Of a DNA stretch of 64,000 bases, positions 1-8,221 are shown in pieces. The notes beneath the pieces were generated by a model that was not told the DNA's origin, did not search any database, and saw only the letters and a program-made list of their open reading frames with translations. The stretch spans positions 147,029-211,028 of the forward strand of contig JAWODW010000044.1 in the NCBI GenBank assembly GCA_046483065.1, read 5' to 3'. Position 1 is the first letter of the stretch. Every line of letters begins with the position of its first letter. This stretch comes from JAWVYT01 sp046483065. GTDB lineage: Bacteria; Gemmatimonadota; Gemmatimonadetes; Longimicrobiales; RSA9. The position numbers and the translations under genes were made by a program.

Positions 1-1
1 C

Positions 2-625
2 GGCGTTGGCGCGGAGCACGTCGAGGATCTCGTGGTCGGCGAGCCGTGCGTTGAGGCCGTCGCTGCACAGCAGGAACGTGTCGCCCGGTTCGCATCCGGG
101 TTCCACCACCTGGATCTCGAGCTCCTGGTCGTCGATCCCCAGTGCGCCGGTGAGGATCGATGAGAACGGGTGGGTCCGGGCCTGCTCCCTGGAGAGCGCT
201 CCGGTATCCACCTGCTCCTGGACCCACGTCTGGTCCCGGGTCAGCTGGTCCAGCTCCTCGTCTCGCCAGCGGTAGGCCCGGGAGTCGCCCACGTGGGCGA
301 TGATGCATTCCTCCTCCTGCACCCACAGCGCCGTGAGCGTGGTGCCCATCCCCTGGAGCCCGGGATCGGCCCGGGCGGCGCGCAGGATGGCCTCGTGCGC
401 CTCCCGGACGGCGGCGGCGAGGGTGGTGCCGGGATCGGGACCCATGTCCCGGGTCCGGTCGTCGAGGACATCGACGGCGATCCGGCTGGCCACATCGCCG
501 CCGGCGTGCCCCCCCATCCCGTCGGCCACAGCCGCCAGTCCGCGGAGCGGCTGCTGGAGGAGGGCGTCCTCGTTCCGGGTCCGGACCCGGCCCACATCCG
601 TATGTCCCGCGAAGGTGAACGTCAT
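2..625 (-). CDS. PP2C-family serine/threonine protein phosphatase (partial, runs off left edge)
   Basis: This is a metal-dependent protein phosphatase of the PPM/PP2C type, which removes phosphate from Ser/Thr and usually opposes Hanks-type kinases in the cytoplasm. 208 residues are visible. Motifs in order: GRVRTRNED at 12-20, VADGMGGHAGG at 33-43 (metal-binding Asp and Gly-Gly), GMGTT at 92-96, HVGDSRAYR at 111-119 and CSDGL at 187-191. The spacing matches a bacterial PP2C of about 240-260 residues, so only the last 30-50 residues, with the final metal-binding Asp, are missing. The ATG lies directly before the conserved N-terminal strand (TFAGHTDVG). It is transcribed away from the sigma factor gene on the other side of a 296-bp spacer. 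The kinase or other partner would lie outside the window. Confidence 0.9.
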   Translation of the reverse strand, partial: MTFTFAGHTDVGRVRTRNEDALLQQPLRGLAAVADGMGGHAGGDVASRIAVDVLDDRTRDMGPDPGTTLAAAVREAHEAILRAARADPGLQGMGTTLTALWVQEEECIIAHVGDSRAYRWRDEELDQLTRDQTWVQEQVDTGALSREQARTHPFSSILTGALGIDDQELEIQVVEPGCEPGDTFLLCSDGLNARLADHEILDVLRANA

Positions 626-921
626 GGGTGCACGCTAGACACGAGACGGATCGTGGGCAAGCGGAACTGTCGGGCCGGGCCATGGATTGGGGTGGGTGAG
701 GGCGGTTCTCAATGGAGAGAATCGGTGGGGAACACCGTCGCGAGACTGGGGTTACTACCAGCCACGGCGAGGGTTGTACCGTCCCCCGCGGGACCCGCGA
801 CGGGATGGCCGTGCCCTCGGCAGAGACCTTGCAGATAGATCGTTACAGCGAATAAGGGCGCGGTGCTCGCGACCGATACTAGGATCGGGAGCGTCGATCA
901 ACGAACGGATACGGTACCGAG
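626..921. other. Intergenic spacer between divergent PP2C and sigma-factor genes
   Basis: No gene is seen. The 70 bp before the sigma gene are less GC-rich than the rest. They contain TTGCAG at 829-834 followed after 17 bp by ATAAGG, a weak candidate for a -35/-10 pair reading to the right. No tRNA or convincing riboswitch fold was recognised. Confidence 0.4.
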
Positions 922-1803
922 ATGGCAGCTACAACAAAGAGCCGGCGTAAGAAGAAGGGATTCAAGCCCAAGTACCCCGACAACAGCGCCCTCGATCACT
1001 ACCTGAGTGACGTGAGTGAGCACGAGCTCATCACGCCCGAGCGGGAGATCGAGCTGGGGAAGCGTGCGCAGGCCGGCGACGAGGATGCGGTCATGGAGCT
1101 GGCGCGTGCCAACCTCCGGTTCGTGATCAGCGTGGCCAAGAAGTATCAGAACCGCGGTGTCTCGCTGGCGGACCTGATCCAGGAGGGCAACGTGGGGCTG
1201 GTCACGGCCGCGCGGAAGTTCGACCCGGACCAGGGCGTGAAGTTCATCTCGTACGCGGTGTGGTGGATCCGTCAGGCGATCCTGGCGAGTCTCGCGAACC
1301 ACGGCCGGAGCGTGCGGGTGCCGCTGAACCGTGCGAGCGACCTGGCCCGGATCTTCCGCGAGCGGGAGCGGTTGAAGCAGGAGCTGGGTCGGGATCCGAC
1401 GCTGGAGGAGGTGGCGGAGGCCGCGGACCTGAAGCCGAACATCGTGCGGCAGCTGCAGACGTTGAACTCGGCGGAGGTGCGGCTGGATGCGCCCATCGGC
1501 GACAGCGATGACAGCTACCTGGTGGAGCGCTTCGTCCTGGACGAGGCCGAAGAGCCCGAGGAGGGCGTGGAGGACCGCCTCCTGGCTGAGCAGATCAACC
1601 GCGCGCTGGACCAGCTGAACCCCCGGGACGCGAAGGTCGTGCGGCTCTACTTCGGGCTGGACGGCGGGGAGACTCACACGCTCGAGGAGATCGGCAACAT
1701 GCTGGGCGTGACCCGGGAGCGGGTCCGCCAGCTCCGTGACCGGGCGCTGAAGCGTCTGCGCGAGGGCGACATGGGGCCGGCACTGGAGAGCTTCGCCGCC
1801 TGA
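922..1803 (+). CDS. rpoD: RNA polymerase sigma factor, RpoD/SigA type lacking region 1.1
   Basis: A sigma-70 family factor of 293 residues that directs RNA polymerase to promoters. After a basic N-terminus (RKKKGFKPKY) come region 1.2 (ALDHYLSDV, about 24-32), region 2 with the core-binding and -10 recognition helices (ARANLRFVISVAKKY, then DLIQEGNVGL and FDPDQGVKFISYAVWWIRQAI, about 60-130), region 3, and region 4 with the helix-turn-helix LEEIGNMLGVTRERVRQLRDRALK near the C-terminus. There is no region 1.1 and no long non-conserved insert. This short form is the usual primary sigma factor in Bacteroidota and related lineages, but a group 2 paralogue cannot be excluded. rsgA follows after 5 bp and is probably co-transcribed. 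Confidence 0.9.
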   Translation: MAATTKSRRKKKGFKPKYPDNSALDHYLSDVSEHELITPEREIELGKRAQAGDEDAVMELARANLRFVISVAKKYQNRGVSLADLIQEGNVGLVTAARKFDPDQGVKFISYAVWWIRQAILASLANHGRSVRVPLNRASDLARIFRERERLKQELGRDPTLEEVAEAADLKPNIVRQLQTLNSAEVRLDAPIGDSDDSYLVERFVLDEAEEPEEGVEDRLLAEQINRALDQLNPRDAKVVRLYFGLDGGETHTLEEIGNMLGVTRERVRQLRDRALKRLREGDMGPALESFAA

Positions 1804-1808
1804 TCGCC

Positions 1809-2768
1809 ATGCCATCCGGCACCGGCCAGATCCCCGGCCTCGTACGCACCACTGTAGGCGGTGCGTACGAGGTCGAGCTGCATCCGGGAGGCGTGCCCGG
1901 TGCAGGGCAGCCTGCCGGCGCCGGGCAGCCGGACGTGGTGGAGGCCACGCTCCGGGGTCGATTGAAGCAGGAGCAGCGGACGGGGGACGCGGTGGTGGCG
2001 GGCGACCGGGTGTGGGTGCGGCGTCACGAGGATGGCGGCTACACCATCGAGGAGGTGGAAGAGCGGCGCACCGAGCTGGCGCGGCGGGCGCCGGGCCCCC
2101 GCGGGAAGCACCAGGCGAAGGTGGTGGTGGCGAACGTGGACCAGATCGTGGCCGTGTTCTCCGTGGCCCACCCCGAGCCGCACCTCCGGATGCTCGACCG
2201 GTTCCTGGTGCTGGCCGAGGCCAACGGACTGGACGCAGCCATCGTCGCCAACAAGGTGGACCTCGACCGTGAGGCCGCCGCAGCGTTCGAGGCCTATGAG
2301 GCCATCGGCTACCCTGTCGTCTACACCAGTGCGGAGACCGGTGAGGGCGTGGACGCGCTCCATGAGCTGCTGTGCGGGCGGACCAGCGTGCTGACGGGGC
2401 CGTCGGGTGTAGGGAAATCGAGCCTGCTCAACGTGATGGAGCCGGCCCTCCAGCTCCGGGTCGGTGAGGTGAGTGGCGCGGTGCGGAAGGGGCGGCACAC
2501 CACCGTATCTTCCGTGCTGATCCCGCTGGGGTGCGGCGGCTACGTGGCGGACACACCGGGGCTCCGGGAGCTGGGCCTCTGGGGCGTGGAGGCCCAGGAG
2601 CTGGGCGCCTGTTTCCCCGAGCTCCGCCCGTATCTGGGCGAGTGCCAGTTCCGCTCGTGCACCCACACGCACGAGCCCGGCTGCGCGGTGCGGGAAGCCG
2701 TGGAGTCCGGCGAGATCCGCGCCGACCGATATCACAGCTACGCGGCGCTCCTCGACGGCGACGACTAG
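1809..2768 (+). CDS. rsgA: Ribosome small-subunit-dependent GTPase A
   Basis: A circularly permuted GTPase (319 residues) that assists late maturation of the 30S subunit. An N-terminal OB-fold region runs to about residue 110. The G-motifs appear in permuted order: NKVD (G4) at 148-151, GPSGVGKSS (G1, P-loop) at 197-205, KGRHTT (G2 region) near 227-232 and DTPG (G3) at 248-251. The C-terminal zinc-binding segment begins at Cys279 with the pattern C-x4-C-x-H-x5-C. Length and order are typical of RsgA/YjeQ. Residues 26-42 form a Gly/Pro/Ala-rich insertion in the OB domain. The start lies 5 bp after the sigma-factor stop codon, indicating a two-gene operon. The 136-bp gap to the next gene begins a new unit. 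Confidence 0.95.
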   Translation: MPSGTGQIPGLVRTTVGGAYEVELHPGGVPGAGQPAGAGQPDVVEATLRGRLKQEQRTGDAVVAGDRVWVRRHEDGGYTIEEVEERRTELARRAPGPRGKHQAKVVVANVDQIVAVFSVAHPEPHLRMLDRFLVLAEANGLDAAIVANKVDLDREAAAAFEAYEAIGYPVVYTSAETGEGVDALHELLCGRTSVLTGPSGVGKSSLLNVMEPALQLRVGEVSGAVRKGRHTTVSSVLIPLGCGGYVADTPGLRELGLWGVEAQELGACFPELRPYLGECQFRSCTHTHEPGCAVREAVESGEIRADRYHSYAALLDGDD

Positions 2769-2904
2769 GCCACTGGACCCTCGGGCCCGAAACTCGCTGT
2801 TACGCATCGCGGGCTGACTCGTCTATACCAGTGGAAGGGGCAGAGACCGGCGCATTCGCCTTCGGCTCTGCCGCCAGGAGTCCCAGAAGTCAAGGAGCAA
2901 CACC

Positions 2905-3831
2905 ATGAAGTTGATTCGCACGATGGGCGTCGCAATGCTCGCCCTCCTGTTCACTCTCCCCATGGCGGCGTGCGATGACGGCACCGACACGGAATTCGGC
3001 ACCATGTCGATTCAGCTCACCGACGCCGCGGGTGAAGAAGTGGTCGAGGCGTGGGTGACGATCACCGACATCTACCTGCAGGAAGAGTCGGGCGACAACG
3101 ACCCCGAGGGCAGCCGGCACTACCTGCTCGAGGGCGACAGCCAGGACCATGAGCTGCTGAGCCTGGCCGACAGCGTAGCGGACCTGGTGGTGGGCCAGGA
3201 GGTCTCCACGGGTACGTACGGCCAGCTCCGGATTGTCATGTCGGACGGCTGTATCGTCACCGATACGGGCACCGTCTACACGTCGTCGAGCGGCTACGGC
3301 CTGTGCGGCGCTGCTGACGGCACGCTGAACATGCCGAGCTTCGCCCAGACGGGTGCGAAGGTGCTGCTGAACGGCCTCGAGGTCACCGGTGGGCAGCAGA
3401 TCCTGCTTCTGGACTTCGACGTCAGCGACTCGTTCGGCCAGGAGGCCGGCGGCTCGGGCATGTGGGTCATGCAGCCGGTGATCCACGCGTCGGACATCAG
3501 CCTGACGGTGGGGATCGACGTGACGCTCGAATCCGGTGACGTGACGCTGCCCGAGGGGTACGAGCTCGGACAGTTCAGCGCCACCATGCTGCCCGCCGAG
3601 GGTGACAGCTCCCGTGTCAGCTTCACGGACGAGGACGGCGACGGGACCTTCGAGCTGGCCTATCGCTTCCTGCTCCCGGACCACGGCCCGTTCGATGTAC
3701 GGCTGAACGCGCCGGACGGTCTGACCGTCACGGAGGATCCGGAGTCGCCGGTGAGCGTGAGCCCCACCAGCGCCGAGACGGCCACGGTGGACTGGGTGCT
3801 GCAGAGCGCGGCGGAAAGTACCGCTAACTAG
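2905..3831 (+). CDS. DUF4382-type secreted lipoprotein
   Basis: A 308-residue exported lipoprotein of unknown function. The signal peptide ends in a lipobox LPMAAC with the acylated Cys at residue 23, followed by a short acidic linker. The mature part starts with GTMSIQLTDA and continues with EAWVTITDIYLQ, the pattern of the DUF4382 beta-sandwich (about 30-200). A second, probably Ig-like, segment fills the C-terminal third (about 210-300). A good Shine-Dalgarno (AAGGAG) lies 8 bp before the ATG. It is monocistronic: preceded by a 136-bp gap and closed by a strong hairpin. The role is not known; the family usually occurs as cell-surface lipoproteins. Confidence 0.8.
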   Translation: MKLIRTMGVAMLALLFTLPMAACDDGTDTEFGTMSIQLTDAAGEEVVEAWVTITDIYLQEESGDNDPEGSRHYLLEGDSQDHELLSLADSVADLVVGQEVSTGTYGQLRIVMSDGCIVTDTGTVYTSSSGYGLCGAADGTLNMPSFAQTGAKVLLNGLEVTGGQQILLLDFDVSDSFGQEAGGSGMWVMQPVIHASDISLTVGIDVTLESGDVTLPEGYELGQFSATMLPAEGDSSRVSFTDEDGDGTFELAYRFLLPDHGPFDVRLNAPDGLTVTEDPESPVSVSPTSAETATVDWVLQSAAESTAN

Positions 3832-3865
3832 ATCCGGACACGGCCCCACGTCGGGTCGGTAGCGA

Positions 3866-3900
3866 CGAAGCCCCCACCGGATGATCCGGTGGGGGCTTCG
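3866..3900. terminator. Strong intrinsic-type terminator hairpin between convergent genes
   Basis: A perfect 15-bp stem (3866-3880 with 3886-3900) closed by the 5-base loop ATGAT. No T-tract follows on the plus strand, which is common in high-GC genomes. It lies between the DUF4382 lipoprotein (+) and the BtuB-like receptor (-), so it can serve both. Confidence 0.8.
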
Positions 3901-3921
3901 CTGCATCGCGGATGGGTCGGG

Positions 3922-6105
3922 CTACCGCACCTGCATCCGCAGCCCCAGCCGGATCACGCGGCCGAGACCCGGGAAGCCGGCGATGCTCTGGTACTCGGCG
4001 TCCAGGAGGTTCTCGACCCGGAGCAGTCCGGTGACGGTGGGCCCGGGGAGGGGGAGGGCGTGCTCGAAGGAGAGGTCCCCCGTCGCGTACCCGGGGAGCG
4101 TGACCCGGGGCGCCGGGAAGCCGGCCCCGAAATCCAGGTCCGCCCGGGCGCCGACGGCGCGTACGGTGAGGGCCGCGGAGCCGTCCGCGAGGGTGAACCG
4201 GCCCGTCAGGCTGCCGGCGTGGGTCGGCCGCCGGAGCAGCGGCTCACCCGCCACGAACCCCGCGTCGGTGGCCAGCCCCGGATCCAGGACTTCGGTCTCG
4301 AGGTAGGTGTATGACGCCGAAACGCGCACCGGGCCACGCCCGGCTCGGGCCTCGAGCTCCAGCCCCCGGGACGCCGCGGCGCCCACGTTGAAGTAGTTCG
4401 GGTCGCCGGCATCCGGCGGTGAGAACGTGTACTGGACGAGCTGTTCGAATCGCTGGTCGAACCACGTCGCGGCCAGGGTGGCCGGCAGTGCGGCCGGGCC
4501 CACCTCCTGCTCTACGCCCACCTCCCAGCTCCGGGACCGCTCCGGCTCGAGCCCCGGGTTGCCCAGGTCGCCGAACCCGCTGCCGTACAGCTGCTCGAAG
4601 GCGGGCTCCTTGAAGCCCCGCCCGAGGCCGGCCCGGATCCGGGTGCCGTCCAGCGGCTCCAGGGCGGTGCCCACCCGGAACGTCTCGAACGCGCCGTAGC
4701 TGTCGCTGTCATCCACGCGGCCGCCCAGGGTGACGTGCACACCCGGGATCGGCTCCGTCAGGAGCTGGAGGTAGCCGCCCAGTGTGCCGCGGCGGTAGTC
4801 GGCCTCGGCGTCGAACGGGCCGAACGCGCTCTCGGAGGTGTATCCCCGGGCGCCGTCCGCTTCCTCCCAGGCGACGCCGGCGCTGAGCACGGTCCGGGCA
4901 GCCAGCCGTTCCGGCACGTCCCAGTCCACCCGGGCGTCCAGCGTCTGCCGCGTCATGGTCCACTCCAGGGTGGACGCGTACGTGCCCAGCGTGTCGGCCG
5001 GGCCGTCCCGCTCATCCACGGACCGCTGCGTGCGGGCGGCGAGCCCCGCCTGGACCCGGGCGTCGAGCCGCCGATGGAGCCGGAACCCCAGCGACGCCGA
5101 CGTGGTCCACGTTTCCCGGTCCAGCCGGGCGTTGGTGTCCACCAGCGCGCCCGTGCCATCGGTGGGGAAGTGGGAGCGACTGTCGCTGTAGCGCGTGCTT
5201 ACCGCGAACTCCGCCCCGGCGCCGGGGGCCCACGCCAGGCGAGCCGTGCCCGTGGTATGGCGCCGCTCGTTGTTCAGCGGGTAGAGACCGTCGGACCACG
5301 ACCGGCTCCCACCCACGGCATAGCTTACATCGCCCGCGGCCCCGCTGACCGTGGCTTCGGCGTCCCAGAGGGGATACACGTCCGGCGACGGGCCGGCCGC
5401 CGATCCGCCGGCACCGGTCGAGCCCGCGTCCGCCGCTGAGCCCGCCGGCCCGCGCTCCCGGCCCCGGCCGCCCAGCACCTGTGCCGTCACGCTCGGCGCG
5501 CCCGAGCCGCGGCGGGTGAAGACCTGGACCACGCCGGCCACCGCGTCGCTGCCGTAGAGCACGCTCACGGGGCCGCGGACCACCTCGATCCGCTCCACCT
5601 GGTCCGTGGACAGGTCCGCGAAGTCGAACGCGCCGCCCGGGTCGTTCACGGCCACGCCGTCCACCAGCACCTTCACGTAGTCCGCCTCGCCGCCCCGAAG
5701 GAAAAGCGATGTCTGGGCCCCGATCGAGCCCGCCCGGGCGATGGTGGCCGCAGGCGTGGCGACGAGCGCCTCCGCCACCGTCCGGACCCCGCGGCGCCGG
5801 AGCTCCTCACCCGTCCATACCGTCACCGGCGTCGGGAGCGCCTCACGGGCCAACGGGACGCGGGTGGCCGTCACGACGATGCCGGGCAGCGAGATCGTGT
5901 CGCCTGCCGTGTCGCCTGCCGCGTCGCCTGCCGCGTCGCCTGCCGCGTCGCCTGCCGCGTCGATGGTTTCGGCGCGGGTCGACGCCGCGGCCCGGGTCGA
6001 GGCCGCGGTGCGGGCCGAATCCCCGGCCTGCGCGGATAGGGGGCTCGCCGGCACGAGAACAGTGGACAGCGCAGTCGCCAGGGTAAGGACAGAGAACGTG
6101 GTCAT
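3922..6105 (-). CDS. btuB: TonB-dependent outer-membrane receptor, BtuB-like (probable cobalamin transporter)
   Basis: A 727-residue TonB-dependent receptor. The chosen ATG gives a classical signal peptide (MTTFSVLTLATALSTVLVPASPLSAQA); an open frame continues 41 codons upstream without a signal. After the signal come an Ala/Gly/Asp-rich spacer encoded by a 12-bp tandem repeat, a TonB-box-like segment (LPGIVVTATR), the plug domain (SLFLRGG, VLVDGVAVNDPGG, VERIEVVRGPVSVLYGSDAVAGVV), then a 22-strand barrel ending in the usual aromatic/Arg C-terminus (RLGLRMQVR). Plug and C-terminus resemble the BtuB/FepA class. It lies 221 bp downstream of btuD on the same strand, which supports B12 as substrate, but its own leader has no B12 riboswitch signature, so a separate promoter is likely. 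Confidence 0.85.
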   Translation of the reverse strand: MTTFSVLTLATALSTVLVPASPLSAQAGDSARTAASTRAAASTRAETIDAAGDAAGDAAGDAAGDTAGDTISLPGIVVTATRVPLAREALPTPVTVWTGEELRRRGVRTVAEALVATPAATIARAGSIGAQTSLFLRGGEADYVKVLVDGVAVNDPGGAFDFADLSTDQVERIEVVRGPVSVLYGSDAVAGVVQVFTRRGSGAPSVTAQVLGGRGRERGPAGSAADAGSTGAGGSAAGPSPDVYPLWDAEATVSGAAGDVSYAVGGSRSWSDGLYPLNNERRHTTGTARLAWAPGAGAEFAVSTRYSDSRSHFPTDGTGALVDTNARLDRETWTTSASLGFRLHRRLDARVQAGLAARTQRSVDERDGPADTLGTYASTLEWTMTRQTLDARVDWDVPERLAARTVLSAGVAWEEADGARGYTSESAFGPFDAEADYRRGTLGGYLQLLTEPIPGVHVTLGGRVDDSDSYGAFETFRVGTALEPLDGTRIRAGLGRGFKEPAFEQLYGSGFGDLGNPGLEPERSRSWEVGVEQEVGPAALPATLAATWFDQRFEQLVQYTFSPPDAGDPNYFNVGAAASRGLELEARAGRGPVRVSASYTYLETEVLDPGLATDAGFVAGEPLLRRPTHAGSLTGRFTLADGSAALTVRAVGARADLDFGAGFPAPRVTLPGYATGDLSFEHALPLPGPTVTGLLRVENLLDAEYQSIAGFPGLGRVIRLGLRMQVR
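5898..5961. repeat. 12-bp in-frame tandem repeat inside the BtuB-like gene
   Basis: About five copies of GTCGCCTGCCGC (plus strand) encode the AGDA/AGDT repeats between the signal peptide and the TonB box. The unit is a multiple of three, so copy-number change would alter spacer length without breaking the frame. Confidence 0.85.
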
Positions 6106-6326
6106 AGCGTCGAGTGCGAGGTTCGAGGTCGGGCGGGGTGCACCTTCTCGGCGTTGAAAGTCATTCGAGCTTGAACGAACTACTTTCACGATCGAATCGT
6201 AAGTCGTTGTATACCAATGGCTTGACATATATATTTCGAAAATAGTTCATTCACGTTCGAACGATCTCGCAATGTGGAGACGGGTCTCGCGCCGACGGTC
6301 GCGGCGATGGGGGTCCTGTTTCCGGC
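6106..6326 (-). promoter_or_regulatory. AT-rich leader of the BtuB-like gene with an imperfect inverted repeat
   Basis: Between btuD and the receptor, positions 6160-6260 are far more AT-rich than their surroundings (ACATATATATTTCGAAAATA). GAACTACTTTC (6177-6187) and GAAAATAGTTC (6238-6248) form an 11-bp inverted repeat with one mismatch around the AT-rich core. This is probably where the receptor's promoter lies and may hold an operator. A clear -35/-10 pair could not be fixed. Confidence 0.4.
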
Positions 6327-7220
6327 TCATTGCTGGCTGCCGGGTCCGAGGCTGCCGGATTCGAGGTCGTCGGATTCGAGGTCGTCGGATTCGGGGCTGT
6401 CGGGTGCGCGGCTGCGTCTTTCGCTGCCGCCGTTTCGGAGCGGAGTCACCTGCGGGGCGCTGGCGTCGGGGCCGGGGCCGGGATGCCGGGCCACGGCCAC
6501 GGGCCAGCCGTAGACGGCTTCGAGGGTCTCAGCGGTGAAGACCCGGGCGGGGGTGCCCTCGGCGGCGGGTCGGCCCCGGTCCATGAGGAGGAGGCGGTCG
6601 GCGTAGCGAGCGGCCACGTTGAGGTTGTGGGTGACCATGAGGATGGTGACGTCGCTGTCGGCGAGGCCCCGGAGCAGCTCGAAGATCCCCATCTCGTGGG
6701 CGATGTCGAGGGATGCGGTGGGCTCGTCGAGGACGAGGGTGTCGGGCTCCTGGGCGAGGGCCCGGGCCAGGCGCGCCCGTTGGCGCTCGCCGCCGGAGAG
6801 GGTGCCCATGGGGCGGGCGGCGAAGTCGGCGATGTCGCAGCGTGCCATGGCGGAGGCGACGGCGGACCGGTCGGCGGCGCGCTCGCCGTGCCAGGGTCCG
6901 AGGTGGGGGTAACGCCCCATGGCCACGAGTTCGCGGACGGTCAGGGGGAAGACGAGCTCCTCGGACTGGCGGACGACGCCGATGCGGCGAGCGAGCTCGC
7001 GGCGGTCCCAGTCATCGAGGGGTCGGCCGTCGTGCTCGATGGTCCCGGCGTCGGGTCCGAGGGCGCCGAGGAGGAGGCGGAGGAGGGTGGTCTTCCCGCA
7101 TCCGTTGGGGCCGATGATGGCGTAGAAGGCGCCCCTGGGGACGGCGAGGTCGACGTCGTGGACGGCGTCGCGGGCGGCGCCGGGGTAGCGGTATCGGAGC
7201 CTGGTGGCCTGGTAGATCAC
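6327..7220 (-). CDS. btuD: Cobalamin ABC transporter ATP-binding protein
   Basis: An ATPase subunit (297 residues) that powers B12 import across the inner membrane. Walker A GPNGCGKTT at about 38-46, Q-loop (VVRQSEE), signature LSGGERQRA, Walker B DTLVLDEPTA and the switch His in MVTHN are all present. The length exceeds the usual 250-260 because of a C-terminal tail with a 15-bp DNA repeat (encoding SDDLE units, 6358-6397). The GTG start overlaps the btuC stop by 4 bp (GTGA), so translation is coupled. The order btuF-btuC-btuD behind a B12 riboswitch fixes the substrate. The tail looks like drifted, repeat-derived sequence and is probably not needed for activity. Confidence 0.92.
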   Translation of the reverse strand: MIYQATRLRYRYPGAARDAVHDVDLAVPRGAFYAIIGPNGCGKTTLLRLLLGALGPDAGTIEHDGRPLDDWDRRELARRIGVVRQSEELVFPLTVRELVAMGRYPHLGPWHGERAADRSAVASAMARCDIADFAARPMGTLSGGERQRARLARALAQEPDTLVLDEPTASLDIAHEMGIFELLRGLADSDVTILMVTHNLNVAARYADRLLLMDRGRPAAEGTPARVFTAETLEAVYGWPVAVARHPGPGPDASAPQVTPLRNGGSERRSRAPDSPESDDLESDDLESGSLGPGSQQ

Positions 7221-8221
7221 GCGTCGCCTCCGGGCCGGCGGGTGAGGAGCACGACGAAGACGGGGACGCCGATGATGGCGGTGACGACGCCCACGGGCAG
7301 CTCGACGGGTGCGGCCACGGTGCGGGCGGCGGTGTCGGCGAGGAGGAGGAACGCGCCGCCGGCGATGGCGCTGCCGGGGAGGAGGAACCGGTGGTCGCCG
7401 CTCCAGACCAGCCGGAGCGCGTGGGGCACGATGAGCCCGACGAAGCCGATGACCCCCGCGGCGGCCACGCCGGCGGCCACGAGCAGCGACGCGACGACGT
7501 AGGCGACGCGCTTCACGCGCTCGACGCGCGTCCCCAGATAGAGCGCGGTCTCCTCGCCGATGGCCATGAGGTTGAGGGGCCGGGCCAGGGCCAGGAGGAC
7601 GCCGAGCGCCGGGAGGGTGTAGAGGGCCAGGAGCCCGACGGAGGACCAGGTCGCCGAGGCCAGGCTGCCCATCATCCAGAAGATGGCCGACCGGAACGTC
7701 TCGACATCGGCCAGGGTGAGGAGGAGGAGGATGACGGCGTTGAAGAACGCGCCGACCACCACGCCGGCGAGCAGGAGCACGCGGGTGTCGAGGGTGGTGC
7801 CGACGGAGGCGGCGATGCGGAAGACCAGGAGGATGGCGCCGATCCCGCCGGCGAAGGCGGCCAGGGGCACGAGCCAGCCGGGCGCGGCGGCGATGAAGCC
7901 GATGACGGCGACCGCGCCCACGGCGGCGCCGCCGGAGACGCCGAGGATGTACGGTTCGGCCAGCGGGTTCCGGAGCAGCGCCTGGAAGACGGTGCCGGAC
8001 ACGGCCAGCGCGGCGCCGATGATGACGGCCAGCACCGCCCGGGGCAGGCGCAGGTCGACCACGATGGCGCGGGTGGTGGCGTCGGTCCGGTCGAGGAGTG
8101 CGTCGACGATCCCGCCCGGCGGCACCGGCACGGCGCCGACGCCCACGGCCAGCAGGAGTGTTCCGACGAGGACCACGGTCAGGGTCAGGAGGCGGCCGGC
8201 GATGGACCAGCGGGGGATCAT
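7217..8221 (-). CDS. btuC: Cobalamin ABC transporter permease (FecCD family)
   Basis: An inner-membrane permease of 334 residues with about ten predicted transmembrane segments. Family markers include RLPRAVLAVIIGAALAVSGTVFQALLRNPLAEPYILGVSGGAA (about 58-100) and, near the C-terminus, GVIGFVGLIVPHALRLVWSGDHR, the cytoplasmic loop that docks onto the ATPase. Length and motifs match the FecCD/BtuC family. The ATG overlaps the btuF stop by 4 bp and its own stop overlaps the btuD start, so the three genes form one tightly coupled unit. Confidence 0.93.
   Translation of the reverse strand: MIPRWSIAGRLLTLTVVLVGTLLLAVGVGAVPVPPGGIVDALLDRTDATTRAIVVDLRLPRAVLAVIIGAALAVSGTVFQALLRNPLAEPYILGVSGGAAVGAVAVIGFIAAAPGWLVPLAAFAGGIGAILLVFRIAASVGTTLDTRVLLLAGVVVGAFFNAVILLLLTLADVETFRSAIFWMMGSLASATWSSVGLLALYTLPALGVLLALARPLNLMAIGEETALYLGTRVERVKRVAYVVASLLVAAGVAAAGVIGFVGLIVPHALRLVWSGDHRFLLPGSAIAGGAFLLLADTAARTVAAPVELPVGVVTAIIGVPVFVVLLTRRPGGDA

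Noticed and set aside
170..838. Long plus-strand open frame over the left edge
   Set aside because: It runs antisense to the PP2C gene, which has all its family motifs; GC-rich codon bias creates the shadow frame.
6230..6260. Second B12 riboswitch before the BtuB-like gene
   Set aside because: None of the conserved blocks (GCCACTG, B12 box) occurs in 6106-6326.
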